Assembly: GCF_023278045.1 (NCBI RefSeq)
Contig: NZ_CP056783.1
Location: forward strand, 930,001 to 994,000
Direction of reading: 5' to 3'
DNA: 64,000 nt
DNA from: Flavobacterium sp. K5-23
GTDB lineage: Bacteria; Bacteroidota; Bacteroidia; Flavobacteriales; Flavobacteriaceae
The translations under genes and the position numbers were made by a program. The notes under the pieces are model-generated. The model did not search any database, was not told the DNA's origin, and saw only the letters and a program-made list of their open reading frames with translations. Positions 27,666 through 35,256 of the stretch are shown here, one piece after another; position 1 is the stretch's first letter, and each line of letters begins with the position of its first letter.

Positions 27666-28052
27666 TTATTTGATAACGGTACAAACTCCGTTGACACATT
27701 TAATTTCTGTAGGTGGGGATACTAGCATACAGTCTGAAACTGCATTGTTTTGAATGTTGTGTAGTCGATCAATTTCATTGTAGGCTTTTACCATATCTTG
27801 CAATTTGGCCAAGTCAACGCTGTTTGAAAAAACTAAATAAGACCTAGGACCACCACAAGGTTTAGATCCAAAGGCAATGTAACTGCATCCTATACTATCC
27901 GAACAAGAAAAGGAGTTGATGTAATTCTGAATTTCTTGTTTTTTGGTTTCTAATTGTGCTGAAGTTATGGGGTCTGATGTGTAATTGTCGTCAGAACATT
28001 GAAAACTTTGCAGCACAAATGAAAGCGCTAAAATTTTAAAAAACCATTTCAT
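27666..28052 (-). CDS. Small cysteine-containing lipoprotein
   Basis: A 128-residue lipoprotein (MKWFFKILALSFVLQSFQCSDD, lipid-modified Cys19). Six further cysteines follow, in SFSCSDSIGCSYIAFGSKPCGGPRSYLVFS, VSDCMLV and IKCVNGVCTVIK, and probably form three disulfides. The GSKPCGGP...YLVFS block recurs in small exported Bacteroidota proteins, but no named family was recognised. Function unknown. Confidence 0.7.
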   Translation of the reverse strand: MKWFFKILALSFVLQSFQCSDDNYTSDPITSAQLETKKQEIQNYINSFSCSDSIGCSYIAFGSKPCGGPRSYLVFSNSVDLAKLQDMVKAYNEIDRLHNIQNNAVSDCMLVSPPTEIKCVNGVCTVIK

Positions 28053-28126
28053 AAAAATTTATTTTGGTTAAAGTAAAAACTAAATTTACGCTAAATATGT
28101 AAATAAACAATAGTTTATTAAAAAGC

Positions 28127-28154
28127 AAAAAGCACTAAATTAATAGTGCTTTTT
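28127..28154 (-). terminator. Terminator after the bacilliredoxin gene
   Basis: AAAAAGCACTA (28127-28137) and TAGTGCTTTTT (28144-28154) form an 11-bp stem with a 6-nt loop, 22 bp after the stop of the gene at 28177. Confidence 0.8.
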
Positions 28155-28176
28155 GAAAATTTTGTGCCTAAAATAA

Positions 28177-28587
28177 TTAACAATACTCGTTGAAAGCATC
28201 TTTCAAGTTTTCTGCAATCATTTCTGCTGGGCGACCTTCAATGTGGTGACGCTCTAACATATGTACTAATTCTCCGTTTTTGAACAATGCCATAGATGGT
28301 GAAGATGGAGGAAAAGGGAACATATGTTGTCTAGCTGCATCTACTGCTTCTTTGTCAACACCTGCAAAAACCGTGATTAAATGATCCGGTTTTTTTGCTC
28401 CGTCTAAGCTCATTTTTGCTCCCGGACGTGCGTTTCTTGCTGCACAACCACAAACCGAATTCACAACAACTAATGTTGTTCCTTCTGATTTTATTGCGTT
28501 TTCTACTGCTTCTGCACTATGTAAATCTTGAAAACCTGCTACTGTCAATTCAGCTTGCATTGGTTTTACCATTTCTTCTGGATACAT
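28177..28587 (-). CDS. BrxA/BrxB-family bacilliredoxin
   Basis: A 136-residue thioredoxin-fold protein. The active site is [19 protein letters not shown], with the CGC motif of YphP/YqiW bacilliredoxins. [31 protein letters not shown] is the second family block. In Bacillus such proteins remove bacillithiol from oxidised protein thiols. Whether this organism makes bacillithiol cannot be seen here. It is a monocistronic minus-strand gene with a terminator. Confidence 0.93.
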   Translation of the reverse strand: MYPEEMVKPMQAELTVAGFQDLHSAEAVENAIKSEGTTLVVVNSVCGCAARNARPGAKMSLDGAKKPDHLITVFAGVDKEAVDAARQHMFPFPPSSPSMALFKNGELVHMLERHHIEGRPAEMIAENLKDAFNEYC

Positions 28588-28663
28588 ATCTTTGTATTTT
28601 AAATATTAGTTTTTGAAAGTGCAAAGTTACGAAGTTCTAACGGATTAATGTGTTAGAATCTTG

Positions 28664-29137
28664 TTAATGCCTTTTTGTGATTTCTTTCAGCAGTACCAAA
28701 ATTTTTCTTGAATCAATATACGAACTTTGCTGATACAGAATAGTTTGGTTTGTGTCCAAAATTGCAATGCTGGGGTAGGAGACAATTCCATCTATAGTTC
28801 CAAGCGCTTCCGCTAACTCGTGAACACCAGTATTTTGACCTTTTGGTTTGTATTCGAATGTGTGCTTGTTGAATGTAATTGGTTTTTTACTTTCGGCATC
28901 AAGGGAAACAAAATAGAAGTTTTCATTCAGCAGCCTGATGACTTCGGGGTTTTTGAAAGTGGAATTCTCCATTAGTTTGCAATACTTACACCACGAAGTA
29001 TGTATAAACACAAATGTAGGTTTTGGATTTTCAATTGCTAGTTTCTCCGCTTCTTCAAATGAATAAGTTCTTAGTTGGGCAAAACCCGATGGGATCACCA
29101 TAATCCAAAACAAGAGTATAACGACTGTTTTTTTCAT
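28664..29137 (-). CDS. Exported thioredoxin-fold protein
   Basis: A 157-residue periplasmic protein. The signal is MKKTVVILLFWIMVIPSGFAQ. The thioredoxin domain has the redox motif HTSWCKYCKLMENSTFKNPEV (WCKYC), the Asp-containing YFVSLDAESK, and a cis-Pro region at IVSYPSIAILD. It belongs to the thioredoxin_7/DsbD-gamma-like group. The ATG at 29137 is chosen because the signal peptide then starts correctly; an upstream in-frame ATG at 29170 adds 11 polar residues. It lies 140 bp after the TBDR gene and may be co-transcribed with it. Confidence 0.88.
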   Translation of the reverse strand: MKKTVVILLFWIMVIPSGFAQLRTYSFEEAEKLAIENPKPTFVFIHTSWCKYCKLMENSTFKNPEVIRLLNENFYFVSLDAESKKPITFNKHTFEYKPKGQNTGVHELAEALGTIDGIVSYPSIAILDTNQTILYQQSSYIDSRKILVLLKEITKRH

Positions 29138-29277
29138 AATATCATTTTTACTTTGTGTTTTTTGAAACATATAAGTGATGTAAGAACATATAAGTAGATT
29201 GTCTTTAAGTTTCCTGATCCTGCCTTAAATTAACTTATATGTCTTATATGGTTAATAAATCAGTTATGAAATTGTTT

Positions 29278-31536
29278 TTATTTTAAAGTATATCTTAAAC
29301 CAAAAAAGCTTCTAATTCCTTGATTAGGCCCGTAAACATAACCCGGATCGAAGGTTAAGGCATAAGGATTATCAGCAGTGGTTTGTACATTTCCATTGGT
29401 GTCATAATCAACGTTTTTATCGAATGGATCATTTGTTCTTGCAATAATAAACGGGTTTCCTTTATTCGGTGTCCAGTTCAGCAAGTTTTTTACCCCTGCG
29501 TAAATTTCTATATTCTTGAATTTATTGAAAGTAAACTGGATGTTCTGGATACTCCAAGTAGGCGAATATTCCTTTCTTGGGTCTAAGTCTCCCAATAAAG
29601 GCAAACGCATAGGTCCGTAAACATTTCCGGTGTAATCCACATCCAAGAACATTTTATTTATTCGATACGAAATCGCCCAAGTCCCCGTGAATTTCTCCGT
29701 AAGCAATTGACGAGATCTGATGTTGTTTTCTGTTTTGGACACATCCATAAATGTCGCGCCAAGAATCAATTTCAGGCCATTATTGAAAACCATATCCAGG
29801 TTGGTGCTTATCCCTTTTGTAACGGCAAATCCATCTAAGTTTTTGTATATAACTTGATTGGGGTTGCTGTCATAATCTGGAATAATGGAATTACTGAAAT
29901 GCGTGTACCAAGCCGTTGTTTCCCAACCGATGAAGTTTCCGTTTCCGGTGTACATTTTCTTCAGGTAGTTGATGTTGGCATTATAGGAACGCTCCGGTTT
30001 TAACTCTTCAAGTACAATCACATCACGTGATCCTGTTAGGGCTGCGTGTTCTTCGGTAAAAAGATTGACGATTCTAAACCCTGTTCCGGTATTGAATCTC
30101 AAAATATTGTTGTCATCTATTTTCCATTTATAGGCTAATCGGGGCGTAAAAATCGAACCGTGATTGTTGTTGTAATCGTAACGAGCTCCAAGAAGTATTT
30201 TATGGTTTTCATTTATGGCAATTTCATCTTGGACAAACAAACTCGGTATCCAATTGATGTCTTCCTTGACAGTTGCTGGAGTATTATCATCATAATATTG
30301 GTAACGTAGAGCTGTTCCAAAAAGCAAATCGTGATTATTTAATTTTTTATCCCAAGTCAACTGTCCAAAACCGATGCGTTGTTTAGCCAAGTAAGGAATG
30401 TTCCCATAAACCGAATTCTGGTCGTGATCCGTATAAGAAAAGGAAAACAACATTTTTTCGGCAATTGGCAATTCATAGGCACCAAGCAATTCCCAGCGTT
30501 TGGTATAGATGCTTTCGCCATAAACCTCGCTGCCTCCACGGTGTTTTTTCTCCCATTGCAATTCGCCACCCCAACGGTCTTCATAAAAATAACGCCCCGC
30601 CATAGAGAACAATTTGTTGTTTTTGCGATTGAAATTCCACTTTTGAAAAACCGAGATTCTGTCTTGTAGCGTTAAATCTGTAAAATTGTCGTTGTTGTTG
30701 TCAACTGGGTTACTATAGTTGAAGTAATTTATTCCAGTTAACAAAGATGCGGTTTTACCAATATTAGCTTTAAAACCCAAATCCACATTCAGTTCGCCCC
30801 AATCAGTGATAAAAGAATCTGCCGAAAAAGCAGCTGCGTTTTTAGGGTTTTTCGTGATGATGTTGATTAATCCACCCACGGCTTCACTTCCATATAAAGA
30901 AGAAGCGGGGCCTTTCACTATTTCGATACGTTCCAATAATGAATTGGGAATTCCAGACAAGCCATAAACCGTCGAAAGTCCGCTAACAATAGGCATTCCG
31001 TCAATTAACACTAAGGTATAAGGGCCTTCAAGACCATTAATATGAATGTCACCGGTGTTGCAAACGTTACAATTCAATTGAGGACGTACACCATTTACAT
31101 TTTGTAGGGCTTCAAAAATATTTGCTGTTGGGTTTTTTTGAAAAAACACCGGTTTGTACACTTCCACAGGAACGGGACTTTCTATTCGGGATACCGGTTT
31201 TAATGTTCCGGTTATTACCACTTCGTCCAGGGAATTGTTTTCTTTTAGGTTAAAATCTAATGTTATGGTAACGGTGTCAGTAACAGTAATATTTTTTCTT
31301 TGGGATTTGAAGCCGGTATAAGAAGCTACAACTTCATAGTTTCCAACACTCACTTTTTTTAAGCTATAAAGACCATCTCCATTGCTAATAGTTGCGTTTT
31401 TAGTGTTTTTCAGCACAATATTGGCTAAGGGTAGAGGCATCCCATCAGAAGTTACTTTCCCTTTTATGGTAACTTGGGCAAATGATGCAGTATTAATTAG
31501 AATACAAAAGAACAAAAACGGTATTAGATTTTTCAC
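29278..31536 (-). CDS. TonB-dependent receptor, probably metal uptake
   Basis: A 752-residue outer-membrane receptor. After a signal peptide (to about residue 20) comes a carboxypeptidase-like domain (about 22-105, VTIKGKVTSDGMPLPLANIVLKN). The plug is about 110-235 and the barrel follows, ending GIRSFFGLRYTLK. The plug holds an unusual pair of cysteines in PQLNCNVCNTGDIHINGLEGP, followed by YTLVLIDGMPIV and the plug end GSEAVGGLINIITK. It is divergent from the Nramp-UspA gene across a 103-bp spacer with a palindromic operator candidate, so manganese or iron is the likely cargo. That is inferred from context; the substrate is not shown by the sequence. Confidence 0.9.
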   Translation of the reverse strand: MKNLIPFLFFCILINTASFAQVTIKGKVTSDGMPLPLANIVLKNTKNATISNGDGLYSLKKVSVGNYEVVASYTGFKSQRKNITVTDTVTITLDFNLKENNSLDEVVITGTLKPVSRIESPVPVEVYKPVFFQKNPTANIFEALQNVNGVRPQLNCNVCNTGDIHINGLEGPYTLVLIDGMPIVSGLSTVYGLSGIPNSLLERIEIVKGPASSLYGSEAVGGLINIITKNPKNAAAFSADSFITDWGELNVDLGFKANIGKTASLLTGINYFNYSNPVDNNNDNFTDLTLQDRISVFQKWNFNRKNNKLFSMAGRYFYEDRWGGELQWEKKHRGGSEVYGESIYTKRWELLGAYELPIAEKMLFSFSYTDHDQNSVYGNIPYLAKQRIGFGQLTWDKKLNNHDLLFGTALRYQYYDDNTPATVKEDINWIPSLFVQDEIAINENHKILLGARYDYNNNHGSIFTPRLAYKWKIDDNNILRFNTGTGFRIVNLFTEEHAALTGSRDVIVLEELKPERSYNANINYLKKMYTGNGNFIGWETTAWYTHFSNSIIPDYDSNPNQVIYKNLDGFAVTKGISTNLDMVFNNGLKLILGATFMDVSKTENNIRSRQLLTEKFTGTWAISYRINKMFLDVDYTGNVYGPMRLPLLGDLDPRKEYSPTWSIQNIQFTFNKFKNIEIYAGVKNLLNWTPNKGNPFIIARTNDPFDKNVDYDTNGNVQTTADNPYALTFDPGYVYGPNQGIRSFFGLRYTLK

Positions 31537-31567
31537 AACTATGTTTTAGATTGGTATAAACTTTAAA

Positions 31568-31583
31568 TTTAGGCAAATCTAAA
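31568..31583. promoter_or_regulatory. Palindromic operator candidate for the MntR-type repressor
   Basis: TTTAGGCAAATCTAAA has 5-bp inverted arms TTTAG/CTAAA around a 6-bp centre, like DtxR/IdeR-type boxes. It overlaps the minus-strand promoter core TAGATTTG (31574-31581) of the TBDR and lies about 32 bp upstream of the Nramp promoter core, so one repressor could silence both genes. Confidence 0.5.
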
Positions 31584-31614
31584 AATAATATTTCATAAAA
31601 CAAAAAAACATATC

Positions 31615-31622
31615 TATATTTG
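31615..31622 (+). promoter_or_regulatory. Promoter core TATATTTG before the Nramp gene
   Basis: TATATTTG fits TAnnTTTG and lies 17 bp before the ATG at 31640. Together with the minus-strand TAGATTTG at 31574-31581 it makes a divergent promoter pair. The flanking GCCT makes the pair look like a long inverted repeat AGGCAAAT...ATTTGCCT. Confidence 0.55.
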
Positions 31623-31639
31623 CCTCAAATAGTTATAAA

Positions 31640-33511
31640 ATGGGTAAATCGTTAGAGGAAGTTCACGGATCAGTCACTACACAAAATAAAAAATCGGTAT
31701 TCAAGAAAATACTTGCTTTTTTTGGTCCTGCATATCTTATAAGTGTAGGATATATGGATCCGGGGAATTGGGCAACTGACATTGCTGGAGGTAGCCAGTT
31801 TGGGTATTCTTTACTTTGGGTTTTATTGATGAGTAACATTATGGCTTTGTTGTTACAAAGTTTGAGTGCGAGATTAGGAATTGTTACCCAACGTGATTTG
31901 GCCCAAGCCTCTCGAGAAACGTATTCTCCTTTTATTAATTACATTCTCTATTTTCTTGCTGAGGTTGCGATTGCCGCCTGTGACCTTGCCGAGGTTTTAG
32001 GAATGGCCATTGGTATCAATCTATTGTTTGATATTCCGCTTATTGAAGGAGTAATGATTACCGTTTTGGATACTTTTTTATTGTTGTTTCTTATCAATAA
32101 AGGAATCCGAAAAATGGAAGCTTTTATCATTGCTTTGGTAATGGTTATTGGTGTTTCTTTTATATTCGAAATGATTTTTGCACAACCTGAAATGGGGAAA
32201 GTAATCTATGGTCTTATTCCTTCGATGCCTAATGAGGCTGCATTGTATATTGCAATTGGAATCATTGGAGCAACCGTTATGCCACACAATTTATACTTGC
32301 ACTCTTCATTGGTACAAACCAGAAATATTGATAGAAGCCCTGCCGGAATAAAACAGGCTTTAAAATACAATTTCATCGATTCTACCATTGCATTAAACTT
32401 AGCCTTTTTTGTAAATGCCGCCATTTTAATATTGGCCGCAGCTACGTTTTATAAAGTCGGAATGTATAATGTTGCCGAAATTCAAGATGCACATAAGTTT
32501 TTAGAGCCGCTTTTAGGAACGAAGTGGGCACCTGTTTTATTTGCAGTTGCTTTAATTGCAGCGGGTCAAAGTTCCACTATAACAGGAACATTAGCCGGAC
32601 AAATAATTATGGAAGGATATCTTAATTTAAGAATCCAACCTTGGGTACGTAGAATAATCACACGACTAATAGCAATTGTTCCTGCCGTTATTGTGATTAC
32701 TATTTTTGGGGAAGGGGTAACAGGAAAATTACTGATACTAAGCCAGGTGATTCTGAGTTTACAACTTGGGTTTGCGATTATTCCGCTGATTCATTTTGTG
32801 AGTGATAAATCAAAAATGAAAGGATTTCATATTGGTAAATGGACTAAAATCGCTTCTTGGATTGTTGCTTTAGTTATTGTAACGCTGAATGCAAAATTAG
32901 TTTTAGACGAAATTTCAGGGTGGTTAGAAACTTCAGATAATCCAATAGTATTATGGTTAACAGTAGTTCCTCTGGCGATTAGTTTCTTGATTTTGTTGCT
33001 GTATATCGTATTTAAACCATTTGTTTCAAAATCTAAAATAGACATTCAAAACCATTCTCCACACAGTTTAAAACTTCAGTTTACTAAAGGGGTAATATGT
33101 TCTAAAAAGAATATTGCCGTAGCATTAGATTTTTCAAGTGCTGATGAGGTTGCCTTAAACAATGCTTTTGAGTTAGGAGGAATTGAAGCTGTATATACTT
33201 TAATCCACGTGGAGGAATCAGTAGGAGCAATGCTTTATGGCGAAAATGTTGAGGACCACGAAACCTTGATTGATGAAAAATTATTGAAAGAATATAAAGA
33301 GATGCTTTCCGAAAAAGGATTTAAAGTAGAAACCAAATTAGGGTTTGGTAATCCAAATAAGGTGATACCGGAGATTGTCAATGCAGGGAATTTCGATATT
33401 TTAGTAATGGGAACGCACGGTCATACTGGGTTTGGAGATTTGATTTTTGGAACTACAGTCGATAAATTACGCCATAAAATTTCAATACCTTTGTTGGTTG
33501 TAAAACAATAA
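31640..33511 (+). CDS. mntH: Nramp metal transporter fused to a UspA domain
   Basis: A 623-residue fusion. Residues about 1-465 are an Nramp (MntH) proton-coupled Mn2+/Fe2+ importer with about 11 membrane helices. The helix-1 metal site is SVGYMDPGNWATDI (Asp and Asn ligands) and the helix-6 site is GATVMPHNLYLHS (Met and His). Residues about 485-623 are a cytoplasmic universal-stress-protein domain with the ATP-binding motif GTHGHTGFGDLIFGTT (G-2x-G-9x-G-T). The Usp domain may tie transport to ATP or nucleotide state; this is inference. It is followed by a DtxR/MntR-family repressor gene and is divergent from a TBDR. Confidence 0.93.
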   Translation: MGKSLEEVHGSVTTQNKKSVFKKILAFFGPAYLISVGYMDPGNWATDIAGGSQFGYSLLWVLLMSNIMALLLQSLSARLGIVTQRDLAQASRETYSPFINYILYFLAEVAIAACDLAEVLGMAIGINLLFDIPLIEGVMITVLDTFLLLFLINKGIRKMEAFIIALVMVIGVSFIFEMIFAQPEMGKVIYGLIPSMPNEAALYIAIGIIGATVMPHNLYLHSSLVQTRNIDRSPAGIKQALKYNFIDSTIALNLAFFVNAAILILAAATFYKVGMYNVAEIQDAHKFLEPLLGTKWAPVLFAVALIAAGQSSTITGTLAGQIIMEGYLNLRIQPWVRRIITRLIAIVPAVIVITIFGEGVTGKLLILSQVILSLQLGFAIIPLIHFVSDKSKMKGFHIGKWTKIASWIVALVIVTLNAKLVLDEISGWLETSDNPIVLWLTVVPLAISFLILLLYIVFKPFVSKSKIDIQNHSPHSLKLQFTKGVICSKKNIAVALDFSSADEVALNNAFELGGIEAVYTLIHVEESVGAMLYGENVEDHETLIDEKLLKEYKEMLSEKGFKVETKLGFGNPNKVIPEIVNAGNFDILVMGTHGHTGFGDLIFGTTVDKLRHKISIPLLVVKQ

Positions 33512-33520
33512 TATTATTTA

Positions 33521-33588
33521 GGAGCTTTTTCCCGCCATCCGCTATATCCACGCCAAAAAGCGTGGGATGCCGCTGCTGTCGGGGCTAA
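33521..33588 (+). repeat. REP-like hairpin element, copy 4
   Basis: The left arm begins GGAGCTTTTTCCCGCCATCC. The inner stem is ATCCACGC/GCGTGGGAT around CAAAAA. The right arm is GATGCCGCTGCTGTCGGGGC followed by TAAAA. It lies in the gap between the Nramp and repressor genes, 10 bp after the Nramp stop. Confidence 0.7.
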
Positions 33589-33598
33589 AAATATAAAA

Positions 33599-34252
33599 AT
33601 GACACACTCAGAAGAAAATTATCTCAAAGCCATATACCATCTTGCATTAGTTTCAAATGCTGATGTAAGTACAAATTCCATTGCGGAATTGATGGATACC
33701 AAAGCGTCATCAGTAACAGATATGCTTAAAAAATTGGCTGAAAAAGATTTGGTTAACTATAAAAAATACCAAGGCGTATCTCTAACGGATAAAGGAGGCT
33801 TAGCAGCCAAAATGATTGTTAGGAAACACCGTCTTTGGGAAGTTTTTTTAGTTGAAAAACTAGATTTCTCCTGGGATGAGGTGCACGATATCGCGGAACA
33901 ATTAGAACACATAAAATCAGAAAAACTGATAAATAAGTTGGATGACTTTCTTGGGAATCCTACCGAAGATCCTCACGGAGACCCGATCCCAAATGCTGAC
34001 GGACAGATATTAAAAATCGAAAAACAACTGCTTTCTGAATTAACAGAAAATCAAAAAGGGATATGTGTTGGCGTTAAAGACACTTCCTCTGAATTCTTGA
34101 AATACTTGGATAAGCAGGAAATTGCGCTTGGTTCCATAATTGAAATCATTGGTAAGGAAAGTTTTGACCTTTCTTATAAAATCAAGGTTGACGGTAAGAG
34201 TTTGACTATTTCGAATAAAATTGCGAGCAATCTATTTGTAAAGCTAACTTAA
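33599..34252 (+). CDS. mntR: DtxR/MntR-family metal-dependent repressor
   Basis: A 217-residue metalloregulator. The N-terminal winged helix (MTHSEENYLKAIYHLALVSN, then SIAELMDTKASSVTDMLKKLAEKDLVNY) is a standard DtxR-family DNA-binding domain. The dimerisation/metal domain holds RKHRLWEVFLVEKLDFSWDEVHDIAEQLEH, with the His and Glu ligands. The C-terminal 70 residues form an SH3/FeoA-like domain. It is 87 bp behind the Nramp gene. By context it should repress mntH and the TBDR when Mn2+ or Fe2+ is plentiful, perhaps through the palindrome at 31568-31583. Confidence 0.92.
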   Translation: MTHSEENYLKAIYHLALVSNADVSTNSIAELMDTKASSVTDMLKKLAEKDLVNYKKYQGVSLTDKGGLAAKMIVRKHRLWEVFLVEKLDFSWDEVHDIAEQLEHIKSEKLINKLDDFLGNPTEDPHGDPIPNADGQILKIEKQLLSELTENQKGICVGVKDTSSEFLKYLDKQEIALGSIIEIIGKESFDLSYKIKVDGKSLTISNKIASNLFVKLT

Positions 34253-34309
34253 GTATCTTTATCATTGTTGTGTGATATACATAAAAAGTTTTTTAACTCA
34301 ATAGATACA

Positions 34310-34516
34310 GTCCCTACGGGACATTTTACAGGGACTTATATTAGATTGCTACCGATTTTTAGCTCCTAAAGGAGCAACCTTTTTTTGGTTTAGATATTGG
34401 TTTGCAACTTCAATTTTTATTTTGCTAACAATATTTAGCTTCTTTAGGATTTACCCCGGTAGGGGTTTGATAACGGTAGCTATGTTTTACAAGATGCAAT
34501 ATTGTCCCGTAGGGAC
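34310..34516. repeat. 207-bp nested inverted-repeat element
   Basis: The 317-bp gap between mntR and the next gene contains this nested palindrome. Outer arms are GTCCCTACGGGAC (34310-34322) and GTCCCGTAGGGAC (34504-34516), each itself palindromic. Inner arms are GCTACCG (34348-34354) and CGGTAGC (34474-34480). Between them are GCTCCTAAAGGAGC (about 34362-34375) and ACCCCGGTAGGGGT (34453-34466). No coding region is visible. It looks like a small non-autonomous element or a structured RNA. Confidence 0.65.
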
Positions 34517-34569
34517 TTAACCGTATTTATAATGATCAATAAAGATTACTTAACTAACCCCATTTAAAA

Positions 34570-34986
34570 ATGAAAAATATATTCGTTCTGTTTCTATTGA
34601 CATTTAGCCTTCTGACTTTTGCTCAAAATGATGATAATTCAGCTCTTAAATATCAAAAGATCACTCAAAAACTATGTCTCAGCAAAAAGGGATATCAATT
34701 AGTGCTTAAAGAAGTTGTAAATGATTCCCGTTGTCCTGAAAAGGTTACTTGTATTTGGGCAGGAGAGGTTTCAATTGTTGTTTCTGTTTATATGGATGGA
34801 AAATTAATTGAAGACAATACAATTACAATTCCAGGCAATAACAATCAGAATTATACAACTTGGGTTTCTAATTACTTGCCTGCTGCTAAAAAAAATGTTA
34901 AAAACATAACTGTTTTTCCTTATCCAAAAGAGGGAAGTACAATCAATCCAAAGGATTATTACTTGAAAATTGGTTATTTGAAATAA
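34570..34986 (+). CDS. Small secreted protein with DSRCP...CIWAGE motif
   Basis: A 138-residue exported protein with signal MKNIFVLFLLTFSLLTFAQ. The mature part has VVNDSRCPEKVTCIWAGEVSIVVSV, a motif with two cysteines (probably a disulfide) that recurs in small Bacteroidota exported proteins. The rest is predicted beta-structure ending DYYLKIGYLK. No function is known. It lies alone between the palindromic repeat and the DUF4856 gene. Confidence 0.7.
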   Translation: MKNIFVLFLLTFSLLTFAQNDDNSALKYQKITQKLCLSKKGYQLVLKEVVNDSRCPEKVTCIWAGEVSIVVSVYMDGKLIEDNTITIPGNNNQNYTTWVSNYLPAAKKNVKNITVFPYPKEGSTINPKDYYLKIGYLK

Positions 34987-35172
34987 TTTAAAATCGCTTT
35001 TATCGTCCTCTTTTCTGCTGATAAAAAAAATAAATACCATAAAAACCGCATTAGTGAACATTTGTTTATTAATGTGGTTTTTGTGTTTACTGAGTTCAAT
35101 GTGTTGAAAATAAAGTGGTTGTAAGTAAGTCGATGAAATCACTTTCAATGAATTTGATTATTATTTATAAAT

Positions 35173-35185
35173 AATCTAAATAAAC
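35173..35185 (+). promoter_or_regulatory. Upstream copy of the AATCTAAATAAAC element
   Basis: AATCTAAATAAAC at 35173-35185 repeats the second half of the 18-nt element at 35233-35250 (AATCTAAATAAAC again at 35240-35252). It lies just upstream of the -33 region of the DUF4856 promoter, so a repressor could contact both sides of the promoter. Confidence 0.45.
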
Positions 35186-35187
35186 GT

Positions 35188-35217
35188 TTGTTATTCTAGA
35201 ATTGGTTTTTATATTTG
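35188..35217 (+). promoter_or_regulatory. Promoter of the DUF4856/imelysin locus
   Basis: A -33-like TTG (35188-35190) is followed 19 nt later by the -7 core TATATTTG (35210-35217). This is a full match to the Bacteroidota sigma factor promoter layout. Confidence 0.65.
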
Positions 35218-35232
35218 CACTCGAATACTATT

Positions 35233-35250
35233 TTAATTCAATCTAAATAA
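35233..35250 (+). promoter_or_regulatory. Iron-box candidate shared with feoA
   Basis: TTAATTCAATCTAAATAA ends 6 nt before the DUF4856 start codon. The identical 18 nt occur in the same sense before feoA (50582-50599, minus strand), ending 3 nt before that start. A site at this place would block initiation of transcription or translation. Confidence 0.6.
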
Positions 35251-35256
35251 ACAACA

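Noticed and set aside
31571..31625. Long inverted repeat AGGCAAAT...ATTTGCCT as a transposon end pair
   Set aside because: Both arms coincide with the -7 cores of divergent promoters, which explains the symmetry.
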